A DNA stretch of 64,000 nucleotides, from contig JAYTOX010000054.1 in assembly GCA_043747595.1 (NCBI GenBank), positions 1 to 64,000 on the forward strand, in the 5' to 3' direction. This stretch comes from JADKIH01 sp043747595. Its GTDB lineage: Bacteria > Bacteroidota > Bacteroidia > AKYH767-A > 2013-40CM-41-45. Under the pieces are notes generated by a model. The model was not told the DNA's origin and did not search any database. It saw only the letters and a list, made by a program, of their open reading frames with translations. How positions within the stretch are numbered: the first letter of the stretch is position 1; every line of letters begins with the position of its first letter. Of this stretch, positions 1 to 8,491 are shown piece after piece. Both the position numbers and the translations under genes were made by a program.

Positions 1-10
1 AATGGAAGAA

Positions 11-40
11 AAAACCCCGAAAGATTTTTTCTTCCGGGGC
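11..40 (-). terminator. Rho-independent terminator
   Basis: Read on the minus strand, a GC-rich stem (positions 31-39 pairing with 15-23, one mismatch) with an A-rich loop is followed by a run of six T. It lies 70 bases past the stop of the 110-1873 lipoprotein gene and would end that transcript. Confidence 0.8.
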
Positions 41-109
41 ATAAATTATAGTACTTTTAACATTACTAATCTGTCAACATTTTTTAGGACTAGACATATA
101 TTTTATTGA

Positions 110-1873
110 TTATTGGATCGCTGATTTGAAACTAGCGTCGTTGAATAATTTTATGAATTCACGATCTTCAGCAGCCATAGCTTTCAATGAAGCATCTTTT
201 GCAACAGCCATTTTCAAATTACTTGCAACACCGTTATTGTCACCTTTGCGTGAAGAGATAACAGCTTTCAAGTAATAACCCATTGCAGAATCTTTATCAG
301 ATGAAGCATCGATTGTACTCATAGCACCATCTTTATCGCCTGATAATAATTTAGCTAGAGCAGCATTGAAAGAGTTTGAACCTGAATAGTGAGAAACAGC
401 AGAAGAATAGTTGCCATTTTTAATATCAAGAATACCCATGTTAGTGTTAACTTCAGGACCGGCAGAAGCAGCTTCAGCATATGCAGCAGCAGCATTAGTA
501 CGATCGCCTTTACGGCTATATACTGCTCCTATATTGTTTCTAACGATTGGATTGTTTTTACTTAACTGATCCGCTTTAGAGAATTCAGTCATTGCACCAT
601 CCATATCACCTTTTTCAAACATCATCATACCTGCATTGTTTGCAGCTCTCCAATCTTGTGGATAGATACGCTCAGCAGAACGATAGATAGAAAGTTTTTC
701 AGTATTATCTTTTGTTAGAGTAGCTGCATAAAGAACTTCTTCAACGCTAAGAGAATCAGGATTAGATTTAGCTAAAGCAGAAATCTGCTCATCAGAACGA
801 CCTGTTTTATCGGCATTGATAGTAATAACCGAACGGCGAAGTTTTGGAAGAACGCCTTCAGCTATTTCAGTATATGCTTTTCCCATTTTCTTAATTTCCA
901 TTTCACGAGCATCAGCATCAGAATTAGAGGCAACGATACGAAGAATCATATCTTTTTGTGCCATGTTAGACTCGCCCATTAAACGTTGGAAACCTGCCCA
1001 ATCTTCATTAGTTGTGCTACGAGAAAACAAAGAACTGTCAGCGCTTATTTTTATTTTCTCCTTAGGCTTAAGGCCCTTATTCATCATTTTCATCATCGCA
1101 TCAGCAACATATTTCGAAGCAGACTTAGAACGATTTTCAGCAAGTGTAGTATTTAATTTTTCAGTTCCATCAGGTGATGCAGCACCCATGATGCTAATTC
1201 CTTTTACATTATATGGAGCAACTGACAAAGCACTAAGACCGCTATCAAGAAGAGCAAATTGTGTTTTGTTGTTAATGTTACATTGCTTCACCTTAAAGTT
1301 AGCATTTACATTAGAGGTATTGATCAGATAGAAGATTGTTCCTTCATAATTTGCCGGTGTAATACGTACAAATTTATCGTTACCCATGATAGTTTGCTCA
1401 GAAGCCTGAACTAACAATGGTGTAACAATAGTACCATCAGCAACTTTTATTGAGCCAAGTTCTTTTATAGTTTTGCCTTTAGCGCCAGTAGATTTCACCA
1501 TTACATCGGCAGCTTTCATGTCTGCTGTGTAAGCGATTTTATCGGAATAAGTAAAACTTCCACCAGTTTTGTAATTAACTTTTGTTCCGGCAGTTTTTGA
1601 TTTTTCACCTACAACAGTAACCGACTTATAGTCGTGCTCAGCAGTCGATGATTTAATCATTGGGACAACCGTAACATCAACACTTTTTGCAAAGTATTTA
1701 GCAGGATATGTTCCTTTAATAGCGATTGCAACGCTATCACCGTGAAGTTCAAGAGGATTGGGAGTTACTTCATGTTTAACAAGGCTGTAATTTTTAGCCA
1801 TTTTCCCTAAACCATTACAACCGACAACTGCAATAGCAATCAGTATAAAGGAGAGTTTTTGTAGCTTATTCAT
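110..1873 (-). CDS. OmpA-like/TPR repeat lipoprotein
   Basis: 587 residues. The N-terminus is a lipoprotein signal with the lipobox ending VVGC, so Cys19 should be lipidated and the protein anchored on the periplasmic or outer face. Residues about 220-275 (IMGAASPDGTEKLN, then AENRSKSASKYV) look like the OmpA C-terminal peptidoglycan-binding fold. Residues about 385-575 carry tetratricopeptide-like helical repeats (RAANNAGMMMFEKGDMDGAM, NNIGAVYSRKGD). This mix is common in Bacteroidota envelope proteins, and a scaffold role at the peptidoglycan is inferred. The ATG start at 1873 is right for the signal peptide. A terminator follows the gene. Exact partner and function are unknown. Confidence 0.8.
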   Translation of the reverse strand: MNKLQKLSFILIAIAVVGCNGLGKMAKNYSLVKHEVTPNPLELHGDSVAIAIKGTYPAKYFAKSVDVTVVPMIKSSTAEHDYKSVTVVGEKSKTAGTKVNYKTGGSFTYSDKIAYTADMKAADVMVKSTGAKGKTIKELGSIKVADGTIVTPLLVQASEQTIMGNDKFVRITPANYEGTIFYLINTSNVNANFKVKQCNINNKTQFALLDSGLSALSVAPYNVKGISIMGAASPDGTEKLNTTLAENRSKSASKYVADAMMKMMNKGLKPKEKIKISADSSLFSRSTTNEDWAGFQRLMGESNMAQKDMILRIVASNSDADAREMEIKKMGKAYTEIAEGVLPKLRRSVITINADKTGRSDEQISALAKSNPDSLSVEEVLYAATLTKDNTEKLSIYRSAERIYPQDWRAANNAGMMMFEKGDMDGAMTEFSKADQLSKNNPIVRNNIGAVYSRKGDRTNAAAAYAEAASAGPEVNTNMGILDIKNGNYSSAVSHYSGSNSFNAALAKLLSGDKDGAMSTIDASSDKDSAMGYYLKAVISSRKGDNNGVASNLKMAVAKDASLKAMAAEDREFIKLFNDASFKSAIQ

Positions 1874-1949
1874 TTCGAGTGGAGATAAAAGTTAGTAGAG
1901 GTGAATTTTGGCGCAATATTGCAATTAATTTGAAGATAATAAAGTAATG

Positions 1950-3749
1950 TTAATTATTTTTTGAATAACGCTTTCTTTCAGTTTCATCTAAAATAATCTT
2001 TCTCATTCTGATTGCTTTAGGTGTAATTTCGAGGTATTCGTCTTTCTCAATATATTCCATAGCTTCTTCCAATGAGAAGTTGATTTTTGGAGTAATCCTA
2101 ACATTATCATCGCTACCCGAAGCACGCATGTTTGTAAGCTGCTTTGCGCGAGTTACGTTCACTAAGATATCGCCCGGGCGGATGCTTTCACCGATGATTT
2201 GGCCTGCATAAACTTCTTCAGCCGGATCAATAAAGAAACGTCCACGATCTTGAAGTTTATCGATAGAATAAGCTGTAGTTTTCCCTTTATCCATTGATAA
2301 AAGTACACCATTGCTACGACTAGGAAGATCGCCTTTGAAAGGCTCATATCCTTTAAAACGGTGAGCGATAATTGCTTCACCTTGCGTAGCAGTCAACATA
2401 TTATTTCGAAGTCCGATCACCCCACGAGCTGGAATATTGAATTCAAGGTGCAATACATCACCTTTTGGTTCCATGATTAACAATTCACCCTTACGTTGAG
2501 TTACTTGGTCGATTACTGCACCTGAAAATTGCTCCGGTACATTTACAGTCAACATTTCTATCGGCTCACATTTCTTACCATCAATTTCTTTGATGATTAC
2601 CTGAGGCTGACCAACTTGAAGCTCATATCCTTCACGACGCATGGTTTCAATAAGAATCGATAAGTGAAGTACACCACGACCGAAAACGTTATAAGCATCG
2701 GGTGAATTAGTTTCTTCAACACGTAATGCCAAGTTTTTTTCAATTTCTTTAAACAGACGATCACGAAGGTGACGAGAGGTCACAAACTTACCTTCTTTAC
2801 CAAAGAATGGAGAATTATTGATCGTAAAAAACATACTCATTGTCGGTTCATCCACATCAATTGTTGGAAGAGCTTCCGGTGATTCGAAATCGGCAATTGT
2901 ATCACCGATATCGAAGTTTTCCAAACCTACAATGGCACAAATGTCGCCTGCTTTTACAAATTCTTGTTTGCTTCGACCAAGTCCTTCGAATGAATGAATT
3001 TCTTTTACTCGAGCCTTCAAAATAGTACCATCGCGTTTCATTAATGAAACAGGCATGCTTTCACGCATTGTTCCTCTGAATACACGGCCAATAGCAATAC
3101 GACCTACGAATGAAGAATAATCTAACGAAGTAATCAACATTTGAGGTGTTCCTTCGCGCACATTTGCAGGAGGACAATAGTCAATAATTGCATCTAGTAA
3201 TTCTGTGATATCTTCCGTTTGACGTTTCCAGTCAGTCGACATCCAACCTTGCTTCGATGAACCATAAAGCGTAGGAAAACCTAATTGCTCTTCAGTAGCA
3301 CCAAGGTTATAGAAAAGGTCGAAAACCTGCTCATGAACTTCGTCGGGGCGACAATTCTCTTTATCTACTTTATTGATAACGACAATTGGTTTTAAACCAA
3401 GAGCTAAAGCTTTTTGCGTCACAAAACGCGTTTGAGGCATTGCACCTTCAAAAGCATCAACTAGTAAAAGAACACTATCCGCCATTGTTAAAACTCGCTC
3501 CACTTCACCACCGAAATCGGCGTGACCAGGAGTATCTATAATATTGATTTTAACGTCTTTGTATCTGATAGAAACATTTTTTGCCACAATCGTGATTCCG
3601 CGTTCTCTTTCAAGATCGTTGTTGTCAAGAATTAACTCATCAGTGGCTTGATTATCTCTAAAAAGTTTAGCCTGATGAAGCATTTTATCAACCAAGGTCG
3701 TTTTACCGTGATCGACGTGAGCAATAATTGCGATGTTTCTGATTTGCAT
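1950..3749 (-). CDS. typA: Ribosome-associated GTPase TypA/BipA
   Basis: 599 residues, the usual TypA length. A translational GTPase that binds the 70S ribosome and supports ribosome assembly and stress adaptation. G1 is AHVDHGKTTL, the switch region has RERGITI, G3 is DTPGHADFGGEVERV and G4 is NKVDK. Later domains match EF-G domains III and V plus the TypA-specific C-terminus (PRSNGVLLSMDKGKTTAY). The open frame reaches 3833, but family members begin MQIRNIAIIAHVDHG, so I chose the ATG at 3749. A TAnnTTTG box at 3782-3789 also places the extra N-terminal codons outside the transcript. Single gene with its own promoter and a leader hairpin. Confidence 0.95.
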   Translation of the reverse strand: MQIRNIAIIAHVDHGKTTLVDKMLHQAKLFRDNQATDELILDNNDLERERGITIVAKNVSIRYKDVKINIIDTPGHADFGGEVERVLTMADSVLLLVDAFEGAMPQTRFVTQKALALGLKPIVVINKVDKENCRPDEVHEQVFDLFYNLGATEEQLGFPTLYGSSKQGWMSTDWKRQTEDITELLDAIIDYCPPANVREGTPQMLITSLDYSSFVGRIAIGRVFRGTMRESMPVSLMKRDGTILKARVKEIHSFEGLGRSKQEFVKAGDICAIVGLENFDIGDTIADFESPEALPTIDVDEPTMSMFFTINNSPFFGKEGKFVTSRHLRDRLFKEIEKNLALRVEETNSPDAYNVFGRGVLHLSILIETMRREGYELQVGQPQVIIKEIDGKKCEPIEMLTVNVPEQFSGAVIDQVTQRKGELLIMEPKGDVLHLEFNIPARGVIGLRNNMLTATQGEAIIAHRFKGYEPFKGDLPSRSNGVLLSMDKGKTTAYSIDKLQDRGRFFIDPAEEVYAGQIIGESIRPGDILVNVTRAKQLTNMRASGSDDNVRITPKINFSLEEAMEYIEKDEYLEITPKAIRMRKIILDETERKRYSKNN

Positions 3750-3757
3750 GTAGTTAA

Positions 3758-3779
3758 GCCGCTTCTTTAAGTAAGCGGC
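3758..3779 (-). promoter_or_regulatory. 5' leader hairpin of typA
   Basis: A perfect 7-bp GC-rich stem (3758-3764 with 3773-3779) around an 8-base loop lies just upstream of the typA ATG at 3749. Given the -7 box at 3782-3789, the transcript should begin at or very near the first base of this stem. A role in mRNA stability or temperature-sensitive translation is inference. Confidence 0.5.
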
Positions 3780-3781
3780 CG

Positions 3782-3789
3782 CAAAGGTA
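3782..3789 (-). promoter_or_regulatory. typA promoter, -7 element
   Basis: The minus strand reads TACCTTTG, an exact match to the Bacteroidota TAnnTTTG consensus, followed by GCGGCC. No clear TTG -33 box is seen at the usual spacing. Confidence 0.55.
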
Positions 3790-4023
3790 GGAATAATATC
3801 CGGAGAAAACGAGCGAATCGGGGATCGGGACATGTTTTCATTTAACGATCTCTATTCCGAAACAAACTTAAAGAACGATTTAAAAGTGCTAATAATAAAT
3901 TACTTGAATGAAAAATGCATACTTACTACTAAGCGATAAATCAAAAAAGTAGTGTTTCAAAAATGCTTTGCGATGGATGGAAATCAGAATTCGAGACACA
4001 GATTCCATTTCAAGTTGAAAGGA

Positions 4024-4054
4024 TTTGCTTTTTATAGAGATTCATATACCTTTG
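4024..4054 (+). promoter_or_regulatory. hppA promoter
   Basis: TTTG at 4024-4027, a 19-bp spacer, then TACCTTTG at 4047-4054: a complete Bacteroidota housekeeping promoter. Transcription should start near 4061, giving a leader of about 18 bases before the ATG at 4079. Confidence 0.75.
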
Positions 4055-4078
4055 CAGCCCTTCAAAAAATAGCATTTA

Positions 4079-6613
4079 ATGGAAAATTTTGTATTCTTGA
4101 TACCGATGTTCGGTATACTTGGTTTGATTATCATGTTCATCAAAGCAACATGGGTAACCAAACAAAACCCCGGTGACGCCAATATGGTGGAACTATCTGG
4201 CTACATTGCAAAAGGTGCGATGGCATTTTTAAAAGCCGAATGGAAAGTTCTCTCCTACTTCGTAGTAATTGCCGGCGCCTTGCTTGCTTGGTCTGGAACA
4301 GCTGTTTCTACTTCAAGTCCTGTAATAGCAATTTCTTTTATTATCGGCGCAGTATTTTCTGCAACTGCCGGTTATATCGGAATGAATATAGCAACTAAAG
4401 CAAATGTTAGAACTACTCAAGCTGCGCGTACTAGTTTAAGTGAAGCGTTAAAAGTTTCTTTCACAGGAGGATCTGTAATGGGACTTGGTGTAGCCGGATT
4501 GGCCGTGCTTGGTTTAGGATCTCTGTTCATTGTATTCTACAAAATGTACGTACTATCTGTTGGTGGTGCAGTCAATGGCGTTGAAATGGAAAAAGCACTT
4601 GAGGTGCTTGCCGGATTTTCACTAGGTGCTGAATCAATTGCACTTTTCGCTCGTGTTGGTGGTGGTATTTACACAAAGGCAGCAGATGTTGGAGCCGATT
4701 TAGTTGGAAAAGTTGAAGCTGGAATTCCTGAAGATGATGTACGTAACCCAGCAACGATTGCAGATAACGTTGGTGACAATGTTGGTGATGTAGCAGGTAT
4801 GGGTGCCGATCTTTTTGGTTCTTATGTTGCAACGATCCTTGCAACTATGGTACTTGGTCGTGAAATTGTTTCTAACGATAAGTTTGGTGGCATAGCTCCT
4901 ATCTTATTACCAATGCTTATTGCAGGCCTAGGTATTATCTTTTCTATTATGGGAATGTTTTTCGTAAAAGTAAAAGACGATAATGGTGATGTTCAGAAAG
5001 CATTGAACTTAGGAAACTGGTCGTCGATTATTTTTACAGCTATCGCTTCTTACTTCGTTGTAAATTGGATGTTAGCAGATACGATGAGTATCCGTGGATT
5101 TGAATTTACAAAGATGAATGTATTTTATTCAATCATACTTGGATTAGTAGTCGGTACATTGATGAGTATGATAACAGAATATTATACTTCAATGGGCAAG
5201 CGTCCTGTTAATTCAATAATAAAGCAATCGTCTACGGGTCACGCAACAAATATTATTGGTGGTATTTCTGTTGGTATGGAATCAACTGCACTTCCAATGT
5301 TAGTTCTTGCAACAGGAATTTATGGTGCTTATGCATTTGCAGGTCTCTATGGAGTTGCAATTGCTGCGGCAGGAATGATGGCAACAACGGCGATGCAATT
5401 AGCAATCGATGCCTTTGGTCCTATTGCAGATAATGCAGGAGGAATTGCAGAGATGAGTGGATTACCGAAAGAAGTTCGTCAGCGCACCGATACATTGGAC
5501 GCTGTAGGAAATACAACAGCTGCAACAGGAAAAGGTTTTGCTATTGCTTCTGCTGCGTTAACATCGCTTGCACTATTTGCTGCTTTCGTTGGTATAGCAG
5601 GAATCGATTCAATAGATATTTTCAAAGCTCCGGTTTTAGCAGGTTTATTTGTTGGAGGAATGATTCCATACATATTCTCTTCTCTTGCCATTGCAGCCGT
5701 TGGTCGTGCAGCTATGGATATGGTGAATGAAGTTCGTCGTCAGTTCAAAGAGATTCCGGGAATTATGGAATACAAGGCAAAACCGGAATATGAAAAATGT
5801 GTAGCTATTTCTACTAAAGCTTCTATCCGTGAAATGCTTTTACCAGGCGCAATAGCGTTAACGGTTCCAGTTATTGTTGGATTTACTTTTGGACCGGAAG
5901 TACTAGGTGGATTATTAGCCGGAGTAACCGTATCAGGTGTTTTGTTAGGAATGTTTATGAACAACGCCGGTGGTGCTTGGGACAATGCAAAAAAGTCGTT
6001 TGAAAAAGGAGCTACTATAAATGGAGAAGTATTTTACAAAGGTTCTGAACCTCACAAAGCTTCGGTTACGGGCGATACAGTTGGTGATCCATTCAAAGAT
6101 ACTTCAGGTCCATCAATGAACATCCTAATTAAGTTGATGTCGATTGTTTCATTAATCATCGCTCCACATATTGCAGTTCATGGTGGAAAGAATGATGGAA
6201 TGATGGACAGTTGCAAACAAGGAATGATGCAATGTTGTCCTGAAATGAAATCGATGACATGTGAAATGGATTCAGATGGCAATTGTGTAATTGATTCTGC
6301 GACGTGTGCAATGTTTATGGCAAGTGGAAAAATTGATTCTTCTGCATGTACAATGAGTACAGATGGAAAATGTCACGTCAATATGGAGGCATGTATGTCG
6401 GCAATGCATGGCGGAAATTGTTCAATGAAAAAAGATTGTTCAATGAACGGCGGAATGTCGACCGAATGTATGGAGGCTTGCAAAGCAAAAGGAGTTGATT
6501 GTGCAAAAGGATCTCCTTGTTCGAAAGAATGTATGGAGGCCTGCAAAGCAAAAGGAATTGATTGTGCAAGTACAGAATGCCCTTCTAAAAAATCGGCATG
6601 CTGCAAAAAATAA
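4079..6613 (+). CDS. hppA: Membrane-bound ion-pumping pyrophosphatase with Cys/Met-rich tail
   Basis: 844 residues. It couples pyrophosphate hydrolysis to H+ or Na+ pumping across the inner membrane. Signature motifs are all present: DVGADLVGKVE, DNVGDNVGDVAGMGADLFGS, DAFGPIADNAGGIAEMS, NAGGAWDNAKK and GDTVGDPFKDTSGPSMNIL. Ala in GNTTAATGKG indicates the K+-dependent subfamily; the pumped ion cannot be settled by eye. The canonical enzyme ends near residue 700. Residues 701-844 form an added hydrophilic tail with 21 Cys and 18 Met, many as CC or MM pairs, and ECMEACKAKG repeated at 796 and 817. In structures of this family the C-terminus faces outside, so the tail should be periplasmic. Metal binding is inferred. 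Confidence 0.95.
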   Translation: MENFVFLIPMFGILGLIIMFIKATWVTKQNPGDANMVELSGYIAKGAMAFLKAEWKVLSYFVVIAGALLAWSGTAVSTSSPVIAISFIIGAVFSATAGYIGMNIATKANVRTTQAARTSLSEALKVSFTGGSVMGLGVAGLAVLGLGSLFIVFYKMYVLSVGGAVNGVEMEKALEVLAGFSLGAESIALFARVGGGIYTKAADVGADLVGKVEAGIPEDDVRNPATIADNVGDNVGDVAGMGADLFGSYVATILATMVLGREIVSNDKFGGIAPILLPMLIAGLGIIFSIMGMFFVKVKDDNGDVQKALNLGNWSSIIFTAIASYFVVNWMLADTMSIRGFEFTKMNVFYSIILGLVVGTLMSMITEYYTSMGKRPVNSIIKQSSTGHATNIIGGISVGMESTALPMLVLATGIYGAYAFAGLYGVAIAAAGMMATTAMQLAIDAFGPIADNAGGIAEMSGLPKEVRQRTDTLDAVGNTTAATGKGFAIASAALTSLALFAAFVGIAGIDSIDIFKAPVLAGLFVGGMIPYIFSSLAIAAVGRAAMDMVNEVRRQFKEIPGIMEYKAKPEYEKCVAISTKASIREMLLPGAIALTVPVIVGFTFGPEVLGGLLAGVTVSGVLLGMFMNNAGGAWDNAKKSFEKGATINGEVFYKGSEPHKASVTGDTVGDPFKDTSGPSMNILIKLMSIVSLIIAPHIAVHGGKNDGMMDSCKQGMMQCCPEMKSMTCEMDSDGNCVIDSATCAMFMASGKIDSSACTMSTDGKCHVNMEACMSAMHGGNCSMKKDCSMNGGMSTECMEACKAKGVDCAKGSPCSKECMEACKAKGIDCASTECPSKKSACCKK
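6464..6569 (+). repeat. 43-bp in-frame direct repeat in the hppA tail
   Basis: Copies at 6464-6506 and 6527-6569 lie 63 bases (21 codons) apart and differ at two bases: one silent (Ala codon) and one Val/Ile. Each encodes ECMEACKAKG(V/I)DCA. The mild differences show the tail is translated and grew by duplication. Confidence 0.85.
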
Positions 6614-6628
6614 AATTATTGAATGTAA

Positions 6629-6664
6629 AAAATCCGGTCTCGAAAGTGTCCGGATTTTTTTTTG
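6629..6664 (+). terminator. hppA terminator
   Basis: AATCCGG (6631-6637) pairs with CCGGATT (6650-6656), followed by a run of T, 17 bases after the hppA stop. Confidence 0.85.
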
Positions 6665-7161
6665 CTTTTTTGTTTATGAATAATACCTGGAGAGTAAATG
6701 ATTTATAAATAAAAATTCAAAAATTTTTTTTCTGACAAACAATTTTTTTTATTACTTCATACTTATTACTTCTTATTTAATAATTAATACTTCATTTCAC
6801 TTATTTCCTACTTCTTATATGAGTAATCGGATTTTTTCTCCCGCAGAAACCGCTGAATACCGCAGAGTTATTTTTAACTTTTCTTACTTCAATTCTCTTA
6901 TTTCATGCTTCCTTTTTCTTATTTCATACTTCAAAAATGGTTAGTAAGTAAAAATCAATTGACCACTTACCCTTGTTTTTATCTTGCCTCATTTTGCCAA
7001 GCGGAAAACAAAATCTACAAACCAATAAACAATAACAAGTAAATTTTCTGCGCTCTAAAGTTCGCTTATAATATGAAATCCTTTAAGGTGGAACATTTTG
7101 ACAGTAACGATTAATAAATTAGCCTACTAAAATATGTTACCCACATAAATTCAAAAATTAA
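6665..7161. other. Gene-free A+T-rich interval with dispersed-repeat fragments
   Basis: No convincing gene. From about 6750 to 6940 the DNA is a decayed pyrimidine-rich run of TACTTCTTA/TACTTCATA units, the reverse complement of the AAGTAAG heptamers at 10721-10769. At about 6837-6872, TTTCTCCCGCAGA followed by CCGCTGA and CCGCAGA matches one arm of the hairpin units at 51.7-52.6 kb. The rest shows nothing recognisable. Confidence 0.6.
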
Positions 7162-7204
7162 GTTCTCTTTTTGTGAACATTATATATTTTATAACGTACC
7201 TTTA
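7162..7204 (+). promoter_or_regulatory. Probable higBA promoter and operator
   Basis: An inverted repeat, GTTCTC-ttttt-GTGAAC at 7162-7178, overlaps a TTTTTG -33-like box. TACCTTTA at 7197-7204 resembles the TAnnTTTG -7 box. The dyad is placed where a HigA-type antitoxin could bind to repress its operon. The ATG at 7206 would then lie at the very 5' end of the mRNA. Confidence 0.4.
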
Positions 7205-7205
7205 C

Positions 7206-7538
7206 ATGAAAATAAGATTGATTGTTAAACAGACGATAGAAGAATACTGTTTAAAAAACACTCAGAGTCGGAAATCCTTCTCAAATTGGCTTGAAATAAT
7301 CAAATATGCAGACTGGAGTTTTCCCGATGATATTCTTTTTACTTTTGGCACTGCAGATTTACTTGGCGCAGGTTCAAATCGCGTTATCTTTAATATTGGA
7401 GGAAATAAATATCGTATGATCTGTAAATACCACTTTGGTGAAAAGCAACTTCATCTGTTTGTGTGCTGGATAGGCACTCATGCAGAATATGATAAATTAT
7501 GTTCCGACAATAAACAGTACACAATAAGTATTTATTAA
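7206..7538 (+). CDS. higB: HigB-family mRNA interferase toxin
   Basis: 110 residues. The C-terminal half (NKYRMICKYHFGEKQLHLFV, then CWIGTHAEYDKL) matches the HigB/RelE-like toxin family, ribosome-dependent mRNA endonucleases that stop translation. The frame could begin at a GTG at 7173, but the ATG at 7206 gives the usual family length and lies outside the putative -33 box. The next gene, 18 bases downstream, encodes a helix-turn-helix protein, the normal toxin-first HigBA order. The pair stands alone between housekeeping genes in repeat-bearing DNA, which suggests acquisition. Activity is not shown by the sequence. Confidence 0.85.
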   Translation: MKIRLIVKQTIEEYCLKNTQSRKSFSNWLEIIKYADWSFPDDILFTFGTADLLGAGSNRVIFNIGGNKYRMICKYHFGEKQLHLFVCWIGTHAEYDKLCSDNKQYTISIY

Positions 7539-7556
7539 AAGAATAAAACCAAGATC

Positions 7557-7997
7557 ATGGGAACTTTAAAATATACAATAATCAAATCAAAATCCCAATA
7601 CAAAGATTATTGCAAATTATTAGAAAAGCTACTCGAGTCCAAATCAAAAGTCAAAAATCATACGGATGAAATAGAACTTTTAACTGTACTGATTGAAATC
7701 TGGGATTCAGAACACAATTCCTTTAATGGTTCAGATCCAATTGAACTGCTTAAAAATTTAATGCAAGAAAGCGATATGAGACCAAATGACCTTATTTCAA
7801 TTCTAAAGATCAGCAAAGGTTTGATTTCAGATATTTTGAATTATAAAAAAGGTCTTTCAAAAGAAGTAATCAGAATTTTATCAAATCATTTTAAAATATC
7901 ACAAGAAGCTTTCAATAGAAATTATCATTTGAAAGGAATCAGTAAACCAAAGTCAAACAAAACACGCGCTCCCAAACGATCTAAACAGCTTGCTTAA
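7557..7997 (+). CDS. higA: HigA-family antitoxin with XRE helix-turn-helix
   Basis: 146 residues. The C-terminal part (about 65-125: LKNLMQESDMRPNDLISILK, then SKGLISDILNYKKGLSKEVI) is an XRE/Cro-type helix-turn-helix. The N-terminal part should wrap the toxin. In this family the antitoxin neutralises HigB and represses the operon. It follows higB by 18 bases and ends 2 bases before the convergent dfrA stop, with no obvious terminator between. The tail is basic (KPKSNKTRAPKRSKQ), which may add DNA contacts. Confidence 0.85.
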   Translation: MGTLKYTIIKSKSQYKDYCKLLEKLLESKSKVKNHTDEIELLTVLIEIWDSEHNSFNGSDPIELLKNLMQESDMRPNDLISILKISKGLISDILNYKKGLSKEVIRILSNHFKISQEAFNRNYHLKGISKPKSNKTRAPKRSKQLA

Positions 7998-7999
7998 AT

Positions 8000-8482
8000 T
8001 TATTTTCTCTTCAACTCATAAACCGTACAAGCAAACTCATTCTTTTCATCTGCCGGAAAATTTTGTTGCGATAGTTCTTCCCATTCGTCCGTATTCAGTT
8101 CAGGAAAATAAACAGTGCCTGAGATTGTTGTATGGATTCTTGTCAGATATATCTTTTCTGTAAATGGAATTGCTGCTTTGAAAATTTCACCGCCACCAAA
8201 AACAAAAGCTTCTTCATCATGCTTTGCTTCTTCTAGTGCTTTTGCAAGAGAGTCAACTGCAATGCATCCTTCGGGTGAATAATTTTTTTGGCGACTTATA
8301 ATTATCATAGTTCTTCCCGGTAATGGGCGCCCAATACTCTCGTACGTCTTTCTTCCCATGATAAGATGATGGCCCATGGTTAGCGCTTTAACACGCTTTA
8401 GATCGCTCGACATTTTCCACGGCAGGTTATTCCCTACTCCTATTACGTCGTTATCAGAAGCAGCTACTACAATTGAGATCAT
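8000..8482 (-). CDS. folA: Dihydrofolate reductase
   Basis: 160 residues, standard length. It reduces dihydrofolate to tetrahydrofolate with NADPH. Visible landmarks are VVAASDNDVIGVGNNLPW (substrate loop), the acidic active-site residue in the WKMSSDLKRVK helix, MGRKTYESIGRPLPGR and the NADPH-site FVFGGGEIF. It lies 9 bases downstream of thyA in the same direction, the classic pairing, because ThyA makes the dihydrofolate that this enzyme recycles. Confidence 0.95.
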   Translation of the reverse strand: MISIVVAASDNDVIGVGNNLPWKMSSDLKRVKALTMGHHLIMGRKTYESIGRPLPGRTMIIISRQKNYSPEGCIAVDSLAKALEEAKHDEEAFVFGGGEIFKAAIPFTEKIYLTRIHTTISGTVYFPELNTDEWEELSQQNFPADEKNEFACTVYELKRK

Positions 8483-8491
8483 ACGTTTGAA

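Noticed and set aside
816..1331. 171-residue plus-strand frame opposite the first lipoprotein gene
   Set aside because: Antisense shadow of the lipoprotein, whose signal peptide and domains are clear.
3750..3833. N-terminal extension of TypA
   Set aside because: The 28 extra residues are not in the family, and the promoter box lies within them.
4572..4844. 90-residue minus-strand frame in hppA, and similar frames at 5479, 5740 and 6373
   Set aside because: Antisense shadows of a strongly conserved gene, with His/Gln- or Pro-rich nonsense composition.
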